DNA of 64,000 nt from Colwellia sp. Arc7-635 (lineage in GTDB: Bacteria > Pseudomonadota > Gammaproteobacteria > Enterobacterales > Alteromonadaceae): contig NZ_CP034660.1 in the NCBI RefSeq assembly GCF_003971255.1, forward strand, positions 4,340,001 through 4,404,000, read 5' to 3'. A program made the translations under genes and the position numbers. The notes under the pieces were generated by a model. The model saw only the letters and a list, made by a program, of their open reading frames with translations. It was not told where the DNA came from and searched no databases. How positions within the stretch are numbered: position 1 is the stretch's first letter; every line of letters begins with the position of its first letter. This document shows positions 11,817 to 21,422 of the stretch, in pieces.

Positions 11817-12809
11817 TTAAACATTTAGCTCAGTCACATGGTTAACCGACAGTTGATTACGTCCCTGATCTTTTGCACGATATAACTGCTCGTCGGCCAA
11901 TCTGATCCAATCATCAATATTTTCTGAAAATTTAGCATCCGCGGTCACAACACCAATAGATATAGAAATTCTAACCTGCTGCTCGTCTACGTAAGAGCAG
12001 CAATGTCTTGCTATTTCTTCACGTAATTCTTCAAGCTTTTGCACAACACCATTTTGAGCATCATGTTGTGCAACAATAATAAACTCTTCACCGCCAAAAC
12101 GGGCAACAATATCGCTACGACGATCAAACTTACCTTTCATTAACTCGCTAACGTAGGTTAAGCAATTATCGCCGATCAAATGGCCAAATTCATCATTAAG
12201 CTTTTTAAAGTAATCAAGATCCAACATAGCAACCATCATACTTGCGTCATTTCGTGACAATATTGCTTGTAACTCGCTGAATTTTGTTTCGAGGTAACGG
12301 CGATTATACAATCCTGTCAAACTGTCCTTATTCGCTAGCTCTTTTAATGTTTTGTTGGCTTTATTCAATTCTTTTGTGCGTTTATCGACTTTTTCTTCCA
12401 AAATAAACTGTTCTTTTAACAACTTTCCTTTAGTTTGTAGTAATTCATCATAGAGTGTTAAAAATTCAGTCGGTGCATCATAAGGCACTGCTTTGTAGCC
12501 TTTTTTACCATCCCCGTGCGCCAGTTCATTTAGTACAAATGCCAACGGTCGATTCAAGGCATAAGCAAATTGATTTGCTAAGACAATAACAAAGATGAAG
12601 ATGAGTGCTAATGACATAAAAATAGTCAAATATTGCCGTTCAATTAATTGCAAAATTTGCATATGTTCAATTAAAACATAAACTTTCCAACCATTGCTCA
12701 ACTCAGTTTTACGGTACAAATACCGTTTTTTGTCAGAGCCATAAGTCTCAATCGTCATCAACGTATGTTTCAACCTTTCTTGCTCAAAAGAAAAGTTAAA
12801 TTTCGACAT
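11817..12809 (-). CDS. diguanylate cyclase, C-terminal part of a split gene
   Basis: A 330-residue frame with the end of a periplasmic sensor domain (residues 1-60), one transmembrane helix (about 62-85), a coiled linker and a GGDEF domain (about 165-325). The active-site loop is FGGEEFIIV, so it should make cyclic di-GMP. No RxxD inhibitory site was clearly seen. The ATG overlaps the last 14 bases of the frame that encodes the upstream half. The protein starts in the middle of a Cache fold and has no membrane entry segment of its own. It is therefore best read as the 3' part of one gene of about 735 codons that carries a frameshift. Confidence 0.85.
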   Translation of the reverse strand: MSKFNFSFEQERLKHTLMTIETYGSDKKRYLYRKTELSNGWKVYVLIEHMQILQLIERQYLTIFMSLALIFIFVIVLANQFAYALNRPLAFVLNELAHGDGKKGYKAVPYDAPTEFLTLYDELLQTKGKLLKEQFILEEKVDKRTKELNKANKTLKELANKDSLTGLYNRRYLETKFSELQAILSRNDASMMVAMLDLDYFKKLNDEFGHLIGDNCLTYVSELMKGKFDRRSDIVARFGGEEFIIVAQHDAQNGVVQKLEELREEIARHCCSYVDEQQVRISISIGVVTADAKFSENIDDWIRLADEQLYRAKDQGRNQLSVNHVTELNV

Positions 12810-14019
12810 TGTTGTTAGGCCCTAGCGCTGAATCAGCATAAATAACATTGTCGTTTTTATCGGTTAACACTAAATCTATTTGTCTGTTATCCAACGTATG
12901 ACGATTAAGCTGCTCAAATAAATTGAGATTTAAAGAGCCCTCAACAATACCTACCGGTTGAGTACCATTATCAGTATAAATAGGAGCACTAATCGCAATA
13001 ATAGGATCGCTGCCGAAACCTCGTCCAAGAAAAACCGGAGAAATATAAGATGACTGATTAAAAAATGCTTGGCTAAAATAAGCCCTATCGGCAACAGTAA
13101 AGCTACTGCTTGGTAATTGTTCCATTAAAGAGCGAGGTGAAGAGGTGACAATATGAGCGTCTTCATTAGCAATTAACATAGTCAAAAAACCAGGATAGAT
13201 TTCGTGAGTTTTCTCCAACGCTTCTTCATAACCAGTAGACTCGATAACAGAAAGTTTATTCGCTACTTGTGCAATAGCCTTAGTGTGATCATCAACGTAA
13301 CTATCAATAATACGACTCAAGTATTGACTGCCAATATCAAGTTTATCTTCAAACTGTTGGCTTTGTGCATCGCTTAAACTACGGCTTAAAATTAAGCAAA
13401 CACCTACGACAAAAAACGCTGACATCACCCACAAAATGTAGTGTAAATACTGTTTAAGATTTTTTACTAAGGGCGGTTGTTGCGATTTGACCCATAGATT
13501 GAGTTTATCCCCAAAGACAAAAATTAAGATAACGGCTAAAGCCGTATAAAAAATGGCATTAATACTTTGTTTAAATAAAGTAAAAAGTAAATATTCTTGC
13601 GAACCGGTCATACCTGACCATAGGATTATTGCCGTTAAAGGCATACCAATAACCAGCCAATACAAAAAGTCTGCCGTTGGTAAATACCAACCACGCCCTC
13701 GCATATAGGAGACAAAAAGTGCTTCTAAACCAAAGGTAATAAAGGCGAAGGGGTGCCCCCAAACGATAAGCAAAGGGGTAACACAAATAAAAGCAGATAG
13801 CAGGGTTAATGCAGGACGTAGATAGGCTGCTGCGATAATAAAAGTAAGGTTACCAATAACGAGAGAGATACTATAAGCAAGTTCTATAGGCTTGCTATTA
13901 AGCAAGGCTCCTAATAAACCTAAAATTAAGGCTAATAATATGGCATGACTCTGACTAGGCTTTGACTCTGCTGTATCATTATTGAGCTTCACAGCGACTT
14001 CAATCGGCGATTTCGCCAT
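12796..14019 (-). CDS. membrane/Cache sensor half of the split diguanylate cyclase
   Basis: A 407-residue frame. Residues 25-180 hold seven or so hydrophobic helices of a MASE-like integral-membrane sensor. Another transmembrane helix at about 191-213 leads to an extracytoplasmic Cache-type domain (FTVADRAYFSQAF near 300). The frame ends abruptly inside this domain at a TAA. The rest of the Cache domain, the return helix and the GGDEF domain continue in the overlapping frame at 11817-12809. A one-base shift near 12796-12809 would join them. It might be a real strain-specific inactivation, a sequencing error or programmed frameshifting. Confidence 0.75.
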   Translation of the reverse strand: MAKSPIEVAVKLNNDTAESKPSQSHAILLALILGLLGALLNSKPIELAYSISLVIGNLTFIIAAAYLRPALTLLSAFICVTPLLIVWGHPFAFITFGLEALFVSYMRGRGWYLPTADFLYWLVIGMPLTAIILWSGMTGSQEYLLFTLFKQSINAIFYTALAVILIFVFGDKLNLWVKSQQPPLVKNLKQYLHYILWVMSAFFVVGVCLILSRSLSDAQSQQFEDKLDIGSQYLSRIIDSYVDDHTKAIAQVANKLSVIESTGYEEALEKTHEIYPGFLTMLIANEDAHIVTSSPRSLMEQLPSSSFTVADRAYFSQAFFNQSSYISPVFLGRGFGSDPIIAISAPIYTDNGTQPVGIVEGSLNLNLFEQLNRHTLDNRQIDLVLTDKNDNVIYADSALGPNNNVEI

Positions 14020-14342
14020 ATGTTATGTACCACTTCAATCGTTATTAATTTAATCTTTATAAAATTATATCGTTATAATATTGATAAGGTTTAACGCGCA
14101 ACTGTTGAGCCAGCCCGGTGATAGTTAAGTTTATCAATAACAAACAATAAAGTCCTTTTGATCGATCATTCAATATTCAATGTCGTCCATAAAGTAAAAT
14201 TCGCGTTTATCTTATGGTTGCACAATGCCAATATCTAAAATAGTTATTCAAATCATCGTCTAATATCCATAGTGCATGAAAAACAAAAGCCCTGTCAATA
14301 AAATTGCAGGGCTTAAACAGTACAGGCTTATCTTATTAAGAT
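14020..14342. other. intergenic region between fabY and the sensor gene
   Basis: This 323-bp AT-rich stretch holds the fabY terminator at its right end and presumably the promoter of the sensor/GGDEF gene. A TGATCGATCA palindrome lies at about 14159-14168. Nothing else was recognised. Confidence 0.4.
14287..14314 (-). terminator. intrinsic terminator after fabY
   Basis: Read on the minus strand, AAGCCCTG pairs with CAGGGCTT across a 12-nt loop and is followed by a T-rich tract. It lies about 28 bp after the fabY stop. Confidence 0.75.
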
Positions 14343-16238
14343 TTACACCATATCAGCGAACGGATTCTTTGTTGGTAAAACTATTTTATTGCTAAATCCT
14401 GTCACACTAATATCTGCGTCCGTTAAGGTAACGTCGTCATCTGTTAATGTACCATCACCAAAACGATAAATGACTTGAAACTCACCGTGATCAGCTAGTG
14501 TTTGATATTTCACTCTTGCTTGTTCCACAAGTTCGCTCTTATCACGATAACTTGCCATCACATCGCTACCATGACGTTTTTCCATCATGGCTAATGTTAC
14601 CGCTGGAGAAAATAAAGTCGCCGTTGCATTATTACCACCAAAACCTTTTGAGTTAATAAAAGCAACGTCCATGCTTTGACAATCCCAATGCTCTGTCGCA
14701 ATATTTAAGCGTTCGCTATAAACATCATCTGCCACTTTATCAATAGTGGTAATGCCCGGCATAATATTATGAGCAAATATACCCAGTGCCATTGCCACCT
14801 GATCGCCACTTGCTGGACCAATAGTGTGGCCAACAAATGCTTTAGGTGCCGCTACTGGCCAATCATTAATATCAAAGCTTCTCGCCACTCGGTCATAAAT
14901 TAATGATTCAGTTACCCGGTTTTGCGGTGTGCTTGAACCATGCGCTAATATAAAGCTGCGCTGTTGGATTGATTCTATACCAACAATCGATTGTGCCAAT
15001 GAAACAGACTTAGCCATAGTAATGTAATTACCTGGACCTGGTGCGGTAATTGATTTTTTAATACCATCAGCATTGGTAAATACATCAGCAACTGAGCCCA
15101 AAACGTTAGCCCCAAGCTCTATAGCTAAAGCATCATCGACTAAAATAATAAACTGAGCAGCTTCACCAATGGTAAAACCACAGTTCTCACCAAATGGACG
15201 ACTTGTACGACGATGATCAGCAATGCCATTACCATCAATTTTCTTCAAACCTTCTTCATTAGCAAGCGCACTCATATTACCAAAGCCTTCAACAACTTCA
15301 GGAGTGATCGCACAATCATTACTTCCCACAATGGCTAAACGAATTCGACCTGCTTGAATATCTTGTACCGCGGCTTTCAAATTATATAAAAACGTTGCAC
15401 AAGCTCCCGTAGAGGTAAACGTTGTTCCTACACTACCGGTAACATAAGCATTGATAAAATCTGTCGACATAGTATTCAGACCAAGCGCTAAATTTTTTGT
15501 TGATACTCGCTCGCCTTTTTGGCGACTTTGCATCATGCCACCAACACCCTCGGCTTGAGTTTGTCCAAATACAGACGCTGAATATGTGCCTATTTCATCG
15601 GGGTTAATTTTATCAACAATTTCATTCCAGCTGTAACCAGTAGAATGAATAGCGTCAGCGGCACCAAAAATGGTGGCTTGTAAACCGCGCGGTTGATAAC
15701 GGCTGTTATATAAACTTGCCGGTTTAAAACCGGTTGGGAATTGGCCAGCTGCTTTAATAGGATTGTCACGCGTTGAGTCATGTTTAACTTCAATCTCGCC
15801 GGCAATATCAACACGAACACGTTTATCTTCTAATTCCGTTACTTTCCATGTGCGCGGCAGTGGCTTAGGTAAATCACGGGCACGAGTTTCAAAACTAATA
15901 CCGGCTTCCCCCGTCTCCATGGTCAACTTTTGCTGCCATGGTGTGGCATCAGGATCAAAGTGTTCATTTTCAATTTTACGGATTAACGTGCCAGCTAAAA
16001 TTTTCTCAGCAAAGCGTTGTTCTACATCTGATTTTTCAACCGTATTACCTTCACTGTCAACCAACTTGCCATCTTCGCTAGTTAATAAATTCATTAACGT
16101 GGCTAAACCAACAAAAGTTTCCTGGCGAGCTTCAGCATTTAATTTATCGATAACAATGCGGCGAAAGCCTTGGTGAAATGATGTTCTACCAGCAGCATTA
16201 ATGCCACCCATGCCAATTATAATCGGTAATGCAGTCAT
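14343..16238 (-). CDS. fabY: beta-ketoacyl-ACP synthase, FabY-like
   Basis: A large single-domain ketosynthase (631 residues from the chosen start), much longer than FabB or FabF. Its size fits FabY of Pseudomonas aeruginosa (about 634 residues), which condenses acetyl-CoA with malonyl-ACP to start fatty-acid synthesis. The thiolase-fold triad is visible: Cys near residue 280 in STGACATFLYN, His in LAHGSSTPQNR and His in VGHTIGPASGDQ. The TTG seven codons upstream lacks a ribosome-binding site, whereas the ATG at 16238 has AAAGAG 8 bp upstream. It stands alone and is divergent from an AraC-type regulator. FabY is the best guess; another long ketosynthase subfamily is possible. Confidence 0.8.
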   Translation of the reverse strand: MTALPIIIGMGGINAAGRTSFHQGFRRIVIDKLNAEARQETFVGLATLMNLLTSEDGKLVDSEGNTVEKSDVEQRFAEKILAGTLIRKIENEHFDPDATPWQQKLTMETGEAGISFETRARDLPKPLPRTWKVTELEDKRVRVDIAGEIEVKHDSTRDNPIKAAGQFPTGFKPASLYNSRYQPRGLQATIFGAADAIHSTGYSWNEIVDKINPDEIGTYSASVFGQTQAEGVGGMMQSRQKGERVSTKNLALGLNTMSTDFINAYVTGSVGTTFTSTGACATFLYNLKAAVQDIQAGRIRLAIVGSNDCAITPEVVEGFGNMSALANEEGLKKIDGNGIADHRRTSRPFGENCGFTIGEAAQFIILVDDALAIELGANVLGSVADVFTNADGIKKSITAPGPGNYITMAKSVSLAQSIVGIESIQQRSFILAHGSSTPQNRVTESLIYDRVARSFDINDWPVAAPKAFVGHTIGPASGDQVAMALGIFAHNIMPGITTIDKVADDVYSERLNIATEHWDCQSMDVAFINSKGFGGNNATATLFSPAVTLAMMEKRHGSDVMASYRDKSELVEQARVKYQTLADHGEFQVIYRFGDGTLTDDDVTLTDADISVTGFSNKIVLPTKNPFADMV

Positions 16239-16373
16239 GAAAAATCTCTTTAAATTCAAACCAAATATTTATGCTGCTCAGTGTAAGAGCAACTATAAAT
16301 AAATAATATTCATATATAGCCATAAAACATGTCAAAATAGCCAAATAAAAATAAAAGGATAAAATTAAACCTG

Positions 16374-17393
16374 ATGAAAGCTAAATTAAAGCGTCAAAAA
16401 GACACAACAGTTAACATTGCCTTACTACTTTATGACCATATGTTGGCCACCAGTGTCAGCTTACCAGTCGAAATGTTACGTGCCGGTGAAGCCGTAGCGT
16501 TGCAAGAAAACCGTCATGCGCCTCGCTTATCTATTCAAATGGTGGCAGAAACTATTAAGCCAATCTCCACTCGTGCTTTAATCAAGCTGCTGCCTGACAC
16601 TGATATTGCCCATGCCCAGCGTCCTGACTTTGCTTTTATCCCAAGCTTATGGCGCAATCCTAGGCCAACCATAGCCAAACAACCAAAAATGTTACAATGG
16701 TTAAGTGATATATGGACTCAAGGCTCGACCTTAATTGGTGGTGGTACCGGTGTGTGTTTAATGGCGGAAACAGGTATTTTAGATAATCATCCTGCCACTA
16801 CGCATTGGCACTATGTTGAACAATTTAAGCGTGACTATCCGAAAGTAGACTTGAAACCAGACTTTTTTATCACCCAATCAGAACGCACTTATTGTGCCGC
16901 TAGCTTAAATGCTTTAGCTGATATTGTTGTGCATATTATTTTTCAAATTTACGGAAAAAATGCCGCCCAACAAGTAGAACGAAATTTTTCACACGAAATT
17001 AGAAAGCCTTATGAAGAGCAACGTTATTTGGAAGGTGCCGTTGATCGTCATCCCGACGAGTTAATCAGCCAAATACAATTTTGGTTGAAAACCAATGTAA
17101 ATTCGTCATTAACGCTAAATCACATTGCGCAACAATTTGGCATTAGTCAGCGTTCTTTTACCCGCAGATTTAAGCTAGCCACGGGCATTAATGCCACTCA
17201 ATACTGGCAAAAGTTGAAAATTCAAACCGCAAAAGATTTACTCGCGGCCAGTAATTTATCAATTCAAGAAGTCGCTTTTCAGGTTGGATATCAAGACCAA
17301 GCGAACTTTACTCGGCTATTCAAAAAAATGCTGAACTTAACGCCAAAAGCATATCGTGCCATGGTGCGAAAGAAGCTCTTTAGCAACAGCTAA
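16374..17393 (+). CDS. GlxA-type transcriptional regulator (DJ-1/PfpI plus AraC)
   Basis: A 339-residue regulator. Residues 14-200 form a DJ-1/PfpI-like class I amidotransferase fold, with a GGTGVCLMAETG nucleophile-elbow-like turn near 126. The C-terminal 100 residues form two AraC/XylS helix-turn-helix motifs, one of which contains IAQQFGISQRSFTRRFK. Such proteins usually sense small amine or nitrogen metabolites and activate catabolic genes. It is divergent from fabY with 135 bp between the starts, so it may control fabY, but this is only positional. Confidence 0.88.
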   Translation: MKAKLKRQKDTTVNIALLLYDHMLATSVSLPVEMLRAGEAVALQENRHAPRLSIQMVAETIKPISTRALIKLLPDTDIAHAQRPDFAFIPSLWRNPRPTIAKQPKMLQWLSDIWTQGSTLIGGGTGVCLMAETGILDNHPATTHWHYVEQFKRDYPKVDLKPDFFITQSERTYCAASLNALADIVVHIIFQIYGKNAAQQVERNFSHEIRKPYEEQRYLEGAVDRHPDELISQIQFWLKTNVNSSLTLNHIAQQFGISQRSFTRRFKLATGINATQYWQKLKIQTAKDLLAASNLSIQEVAFQVGYQDQANFTRLFKKMLNLTPKAYRAMVRKKLFSNS

Positions 17394-17451
17394 CAATTAA
17401 AAATCAACGGTTAAACATAGCGGTTAGTGCTTAGTTTATTTATTTAAAAAA

Positions 17452-17763
17452 TTACGCGCAAAATTCACTATGTAGAAAACTGATCAACTTCACGACTGAA
17501 GGATTGGCAATGCTGTAAAATATGGTTTGAGATTCACGGCGTGTTTTTACTAAACTATCTTGGCGTAATCGCGCTAAATGCTGCGAAAGGCTCGATTGAC
17601 TTAAATCGACAAAATTATTCAGTTCATTAACCGACATTTCCTTTTCCCCTAAATGACACAAAATCAATAATCGATGTTTGTTACTCATGGCTTTTAATAA
17701 GTCAGCAGCCTGCGAAGCATTCTCTCGCATTTCTTTGATATCAATTGTGGCTAACTCAGTCAT
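17452..17763 (-). CDS. ArsR/SmtB-family repressor
   Basis: A 103-residue winged-helix repressor. It has the family signature KAMSNKHRLLILCHLGEKEM and a recognition helix in FVDLSQSSLSQHLARLR. No obvious metal-binding CxC pair sits in the alpha-3 helix, so the signal may not be arsenite or a soft metal. It is divergent from the MMPL exporter at 17945. The DNA between them contains matching inverted and direct repeats of CTAATATAA, a likely operator. Its most probable job is to repress itself and the exporter operon. Confidence 0.9.
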   Translation of the reverse strand: MTELATIDIKEMRENASQAADLLKAMSNKHRLLILCHLGEKEMSVNELNNFVDLSQSSLSQHLARLRQDSLVKTRRESQTIFYSIANPSVVKLISFLHSEFCA

Positions 17764-17822
17764 GCATCACTCTCTATTATTAATAATTAAAGTTATTTCA
17801 AAAGGAAATTATTTCTAGTTGG

Positions 17823-17878
17823 ATCTTACATTAGATACTGCTAATATAAAAGTATATTACACTTTTCTAATATAAGAT
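17823..17878. promoter_or_regulatory. candidate ArsR-family operator array
   Basis: ATCTTACATTAGA (17823-17835) is the inverted repeat of TCTAATATAAGAT (17866-17878), with one mismatch in 13. A third half, CTAATATAA, sits between them at 17841-17849. The array lies in the divergent promoter region between the ArsR-type repressor and the exporter gene. Confidence 0.6.
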
Positions 17879-17944
17879 AGAAAGTGACAAACAGATTAAT
17901 GCCTTGGCTTATACATGAGGCCAACAGATACACAAGGAAGCATT

Positions 17945-20530
17945 TTGAATTATCAACGCCTGTTAAACTTTGCCATCACAAAGCCAAAAGTCATCTATAG
18001 CCTAGTGTTGATCTCTGCACTCGCTAGTTTGGCGATGCTTCCTCAAATTACTATCGATACTGATCCCGAAAACATGCTCAGCCAAGATGCTCCTGCACGC
18101 GTATTTCATAATCAAATAAAAACTGATTTTTTGATGCGTGACATGATCGTCGTAGGCTTAGTGAGCGACACCAGTGTTTTTACACCCAAAACATTAACCA
18201 CCATAGCGCAATTAACCAATAATATTCTGCTCATTGATGGTGTCATCAAACAAGATTTACTCTCGCTCAATGTCGTCGACAATATTAGCCAGTTGACCGA
18301 TGAACAAGGGGTTAACCAAGGTGTTTTATTTGAATACCTCATGAAAACTGCGCCAACAACAACGCAAGCAAGTGATGAAATTCAGCAAGCGGTTAAGCGC
18401 TTACCTATGCTTGATAACACCTTGGTTTCTGGAGATGATAAAGCCATCGCTATTTATGTGCCGATTATCGCCAAAGATCAAAGCTATATCATCGCTGAAA
18501 AAATTCGTGCCTTGGCGACTAAGCTACCGGCTATTGAACAAAATCATTTAGCTTTTCATATCACAGGATTACCTGTCGCTGAAGACCAATTTGGCTATGA
18601 AATGTTTGTACAAATGGGCGTTGCTGCACCATTAGCCGGCTTAGCTATATTTGTATTACTGTGGTTATTCTTTCGAAATCTTGCCTTAATCATTGCGCCA
18701 ATGGTCGTTGCAATGGCAACGGTTGTGATCATTATGGGCAGCTTGATCGGCTTAGGATTTACCGTTCATATTATGTCTTCGATGATCGCGATATTCCTAA
18801 TGCCCATCGCCGTGGTCGATTCAGTGCATATTTTGTCTGAATTTGCCGATCGTTTTAAAAGTGGTGACGATGCAACTAAAACCATTAAAAAAGTCATGGG
18901 CCATTTATATAAACCGATGTTATTTACCTCAATAACTTCTGCCGTGGGTTTTTATTCCTTAATGTTAACCCCTATTCCGCCAGTAAAAGTTTTTGGCGCC
19001 TTTATTGGCAGCGGTATTCTATTAGCCTTTGTCTTAACGATCACTTATATCCCTGCTTACATTGCACGCATGAAGCCAGAAACATTAGCGAAATTGCAAC
19101 GCGCAGTCACTTTGATGGAAGAAAAAGGTCGATTAGCGGCCATATTAGAGCGGCTTGGCGCCTTTTCAGTAAAGCGTACTAAACTTGTTTTAATCACTTT
19201 TATCGCTTTATTTGCCATCAGCCTGGTCGGCGTTAATCGTATTATAATTAATGACAACCCGGTAAATTGGTTCAAGGCCGATCATGAAATTCGCCTCGCC
19301 GATAAAGTTCTTAATCAGCATTTTGCCGGGACTTATGATGCATGGTTGGTTTTTAGTAATAACAATCCTCGACAACAAACAGCCCTTGATGATTTTACCA
19401 AGATCCTCAATACCGCCAATGATAGTCTAGCAAGAGCCGCTATTTCACAGCTATATCAGCAATGGCTAATAAATGATGAAAGTAAAAAAGTTAGTTTTTT
19501 CACTCAAGATTTATTAATAAAAATTGACGACTTTAGTTTTAGCGCCAGCGAAGAAGAGCAACCTTGGCTTGAACAACTTTATAAAGTCAGTGAACAAGCA
19601 AACAACGACCAAAAAATATTTACTGATCCTGACATGCTCAATTGGCTAGCAACACTGCAAATCGCGATTGTTAATCAAGGTGATGTTGGCAAGATCAACA
19701 GTTTGACCGATATTGTGAGCACCGTGAACCGTGAACTGAACTCTGGTGACGATAAAGACTTTGCTATCCCTCAAAGCAGCAATGGAGTCGCACAAACCTT
19801 ATTGCAATTTCAGTCTTCTCATCGTCCGCAGGATTTGTGGCACTTTGTTAGCCAAGATTATCAACGCACGCTTTTGTGGCTACAAATGAATAGTGGCGAT
19901 AATCAACATATGGCTAACGTGGTCAGTTGGGTAGACAACTACATCAGCAAAAATCCGCCTCCAGTTAACGTTACACATCAGTGGGCAGGTAAATCCTACC
20001 TCAATGTTGTGTGGCAAGACGCGATGGTTAGTGGAATGGTCGACAGTCTACTGTCCTCATTTGTTGTGGTGTTTTTTATTATGGTGATACTGTTTAGATC
20101 GCTCAAATACGGCATATTAGCTATGCTACCCCTTACCTTTACCATCACCATGATTTACGGCCTAGTTGGCTGGTTTGGCAAAGCTTATGACATGCCTATT
20201 GCTGTTTTATCGGCATTAACATTAGGCTTGTCGATTGATTTTGCTATTCATTTTCTGCAACGAGTACGTGAATTAGAAGTTGAGCAAAAAAGCTTACCCT
20301 TAGCACTAAAAGCGATGTTTCAAGAACCTAGCCGTGCAATCACTCGCAATGCCATTGTTATTGCCATTGGTTTTACCCCCTTGTTATTGTCGCCACTAAT
20401 GCCCTACATCACCGTTGGCTTTTTCTTGGCTAGTATCATGATTTTATCGGCACTAGTCACCTTAATATTACTACCAGCAATATTGACGCTATTAGCCCGT
20501 GGCAATGACATTAGCACAACGAAAATTTGA
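17945..20530 (+). CDS. MMPL/RND-superfamily exporter
   Basis: An inner-membrane RND-superfamily transporter of about 861 residues, with the two-fold repeat expected: a first helix, a large periplasmic loop, five helices, and the same again in the second half. The signature SSMIAIFLMPIAVVDSVHI and its C-terminal counterpart LTLGLSIDFAIHFLQRV are sterol-sensing-like helices of MMPL proteins. I chose the TTG at 17945 because AAGGAAG lies just upstream. The in-frame ATG at 17915 has no ribosome-binding site. It is followed by a LolA-like periplasmic protein and a beta-barrel, which suggests export of a lipid or hydrophobic compound to the outer membrane. The substrate is unknown. Confidence 0.88.
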   Translation: MNYQRLLNFAITKPKVIYSLVLISALASLAMLPQITIDTDPENMLSQDAPARVFHNQIKTDFLMRDMIVVGLVSDTSVFTPKTLTTIAQLTNNILLIDGVIKQDLLSLNVVDNISQLTDEQGVNQGVLFEYLMKTAPTTTQASDEIQQAVKRLPMLDNTLVSGDDKAIAIYVPIIAKDQSYIIAEKIRALATKLPAIEQNHLAFHITGLPVAEDQFGYEMFVQMGVAAPLAGLAIFVLLWLFFRNLALIIAPMVVAMATVVIIMGSLIGLGFTVHIMSSMIAIFLMPIAVVDSVHILSEFADRFKSGDDATKTIKKVMGHLYKPMLFTSITSAVGFYSLMLTPIPPVKVFGAFIGSGILLAFVLTITYIPAYIARMKPETLAKLQRAVTLMEEKGRLAAILERLGAFSVKRTKLVLITFIALFAISLVGVNRIIINDNPVNWFKADHEIRLADKVLNQHFAGTYDAWLVFSNNNPRQQTALDDFTKILNTANDSLARAAISQLYQQWLINDESKKVSFFTQDLLIKIDDFSFSASEEEQPWLEQLYKVSEQANNDQKIFTDPDMLNWLATLQIAIVNQGDVGKINSLTDIVSTVNRELNSGDDKDFAIPQSSNGVAQTLLQFQSSHRPQDLWHFVSQDYQRTLLWLQMNSGDNQHMANVVSWVDNYISKNPPPVNVTHQWAGKSYLNVVWQDAMVSGMVDSLLSSFVVVFFIMVILFRSLKYGILAMLPLTFTITMIYGLVGWFGKAYDMPIAVLSALTLGLSIDFAIHFLQRVRELEVEQKSLPLALKAMFQEPSRAITRNAIVIAIGFTPLLLSPLMPYITVGFFLASIMILSALVTLILLPAILTLLARGNDISTTKI

Positions 20531-20549
20531 CCGTATAAAGGAAGCTATC

Positions 20550-21389
20550 ATGATGATTAACTTAAATAAGTACAGCAAAAAATTAGCACTATCGTTCGCC
20601 TTGTTAATAATCGCTAATATTAACCTGCATGCTGAAGATTTTTCGATCAAGAGTAATGACAACACAACGAAAAAAGTCAGAGATATTATTGATCAAGCTA
20701 ATCTTGCCTCATATTACGCCGGCGAAGACGGCAGCACAGAGGCACGGATGATTATTGTCGATGAAAACGGTAATCGCCAAATGCGACAATTTACGATTCT
20801 ACGTAAAGATGAAAAAGATCTCGGTGATCAACATATGCTAGTGTTTTTTTCTCAGCCGAGTAATGTCAAAGACACCGTTTTCCGCGTAGAAAAACAATTA
20901 GCAGAAGACGATAATCGCTGGTTATTTCTACCCGCGCTCGATCTTGTTAAGCGTATTTCTGCTGGCGACAAGCGCACATCTTTTGTTGGCTCACATTTTT
21001 ACTATGAAGATGTTTCTGGCCGTAACCCGACAGAAGATAACTTCACCTTAGTCAGCGAAGATAAAGACACTTACGTTATTAGCGCGACACCAAAAGATCA
21101 ACAAAGTGTCGAGTTTAGTCGCTACGTCGTGAAAATCGATAAAAGTAATTTTTTACCGATGGAAACCACTTATTTCGATCAAAGTAAGCAAGCGATACGC
21201 AAAATGACTGTACTGCAGGTGCAAAGTATTGACGGCATACCAACAGTGATGAAATCACGCATTAGTAATTTAGCCAATAGCAGTTATACCGAAATGCAAT
21301 TTCGACGTGTTAAATACAATCTTGGTTTACCTGATAATATTTTTAGTGAGCGTAGTATGCGTACGCCACCTAAAGCTTGGTTAAACTAA
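20550..21389 (+). CDS. outer-membrane lipoprotein-sorting-like periplasmic protein
   Basis: A 279-residue secreted protein with an N-terminal signal sequence (LALSFALLIIANINLHA) and then a LolA/LolB-like half-barrel of the kind annotated as outer membrane lipoprotein-sorting protein. Typical stretches are VFFSQPSNVKDTVFRVEK, DLVKRISAGDKRTSFVGSHF and SYTEMQFRRVKYN. An in-frame start lies further upstream inside the exporter gene. The ATG at 20550 is preferred because AAAGGAAG precedes it and it gives a normal signal peptide. It is likely to carry a lipid-like cargo across the periplasm in step with the adjacent exporter. Confidence 0.85.
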   Translation: MMINLNKYSKKLALSFALLIIANINLHAEDFSIKSNDNTTKKVRDIIDQANLASYYAGEDGSTEARMIIVDENGNRQMRQFTILRKDEKDLGDQHMLVFFSQPSNVKDTVFRVEKQLAEDDNRWLFLPALDLVKRISAGDKRTSFVGSHFYYEDVSGRNPTEDNFTLVSEDKDTYVISATPKDQQSVEFSRYVVKIDKSNFLPMETTYFDQSKQAIRKMTVLQVQSIDGIPTVMKSRISNLANSSYTEMQFRRVKYNLGLPDNIFSERSMRTPPKAWLN

Positions 21390-21422
21390 ATAATAGCAAA
21401 TAGCCTGAACTGGTCGTCTTAA

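Noticed and set aside
15763-16176. 137-codon plus-strand frame inside fabY
   Set aside because: It is a shadow of the fabY reading frame on the opposite strand, with low-complexity Ser/Val content.
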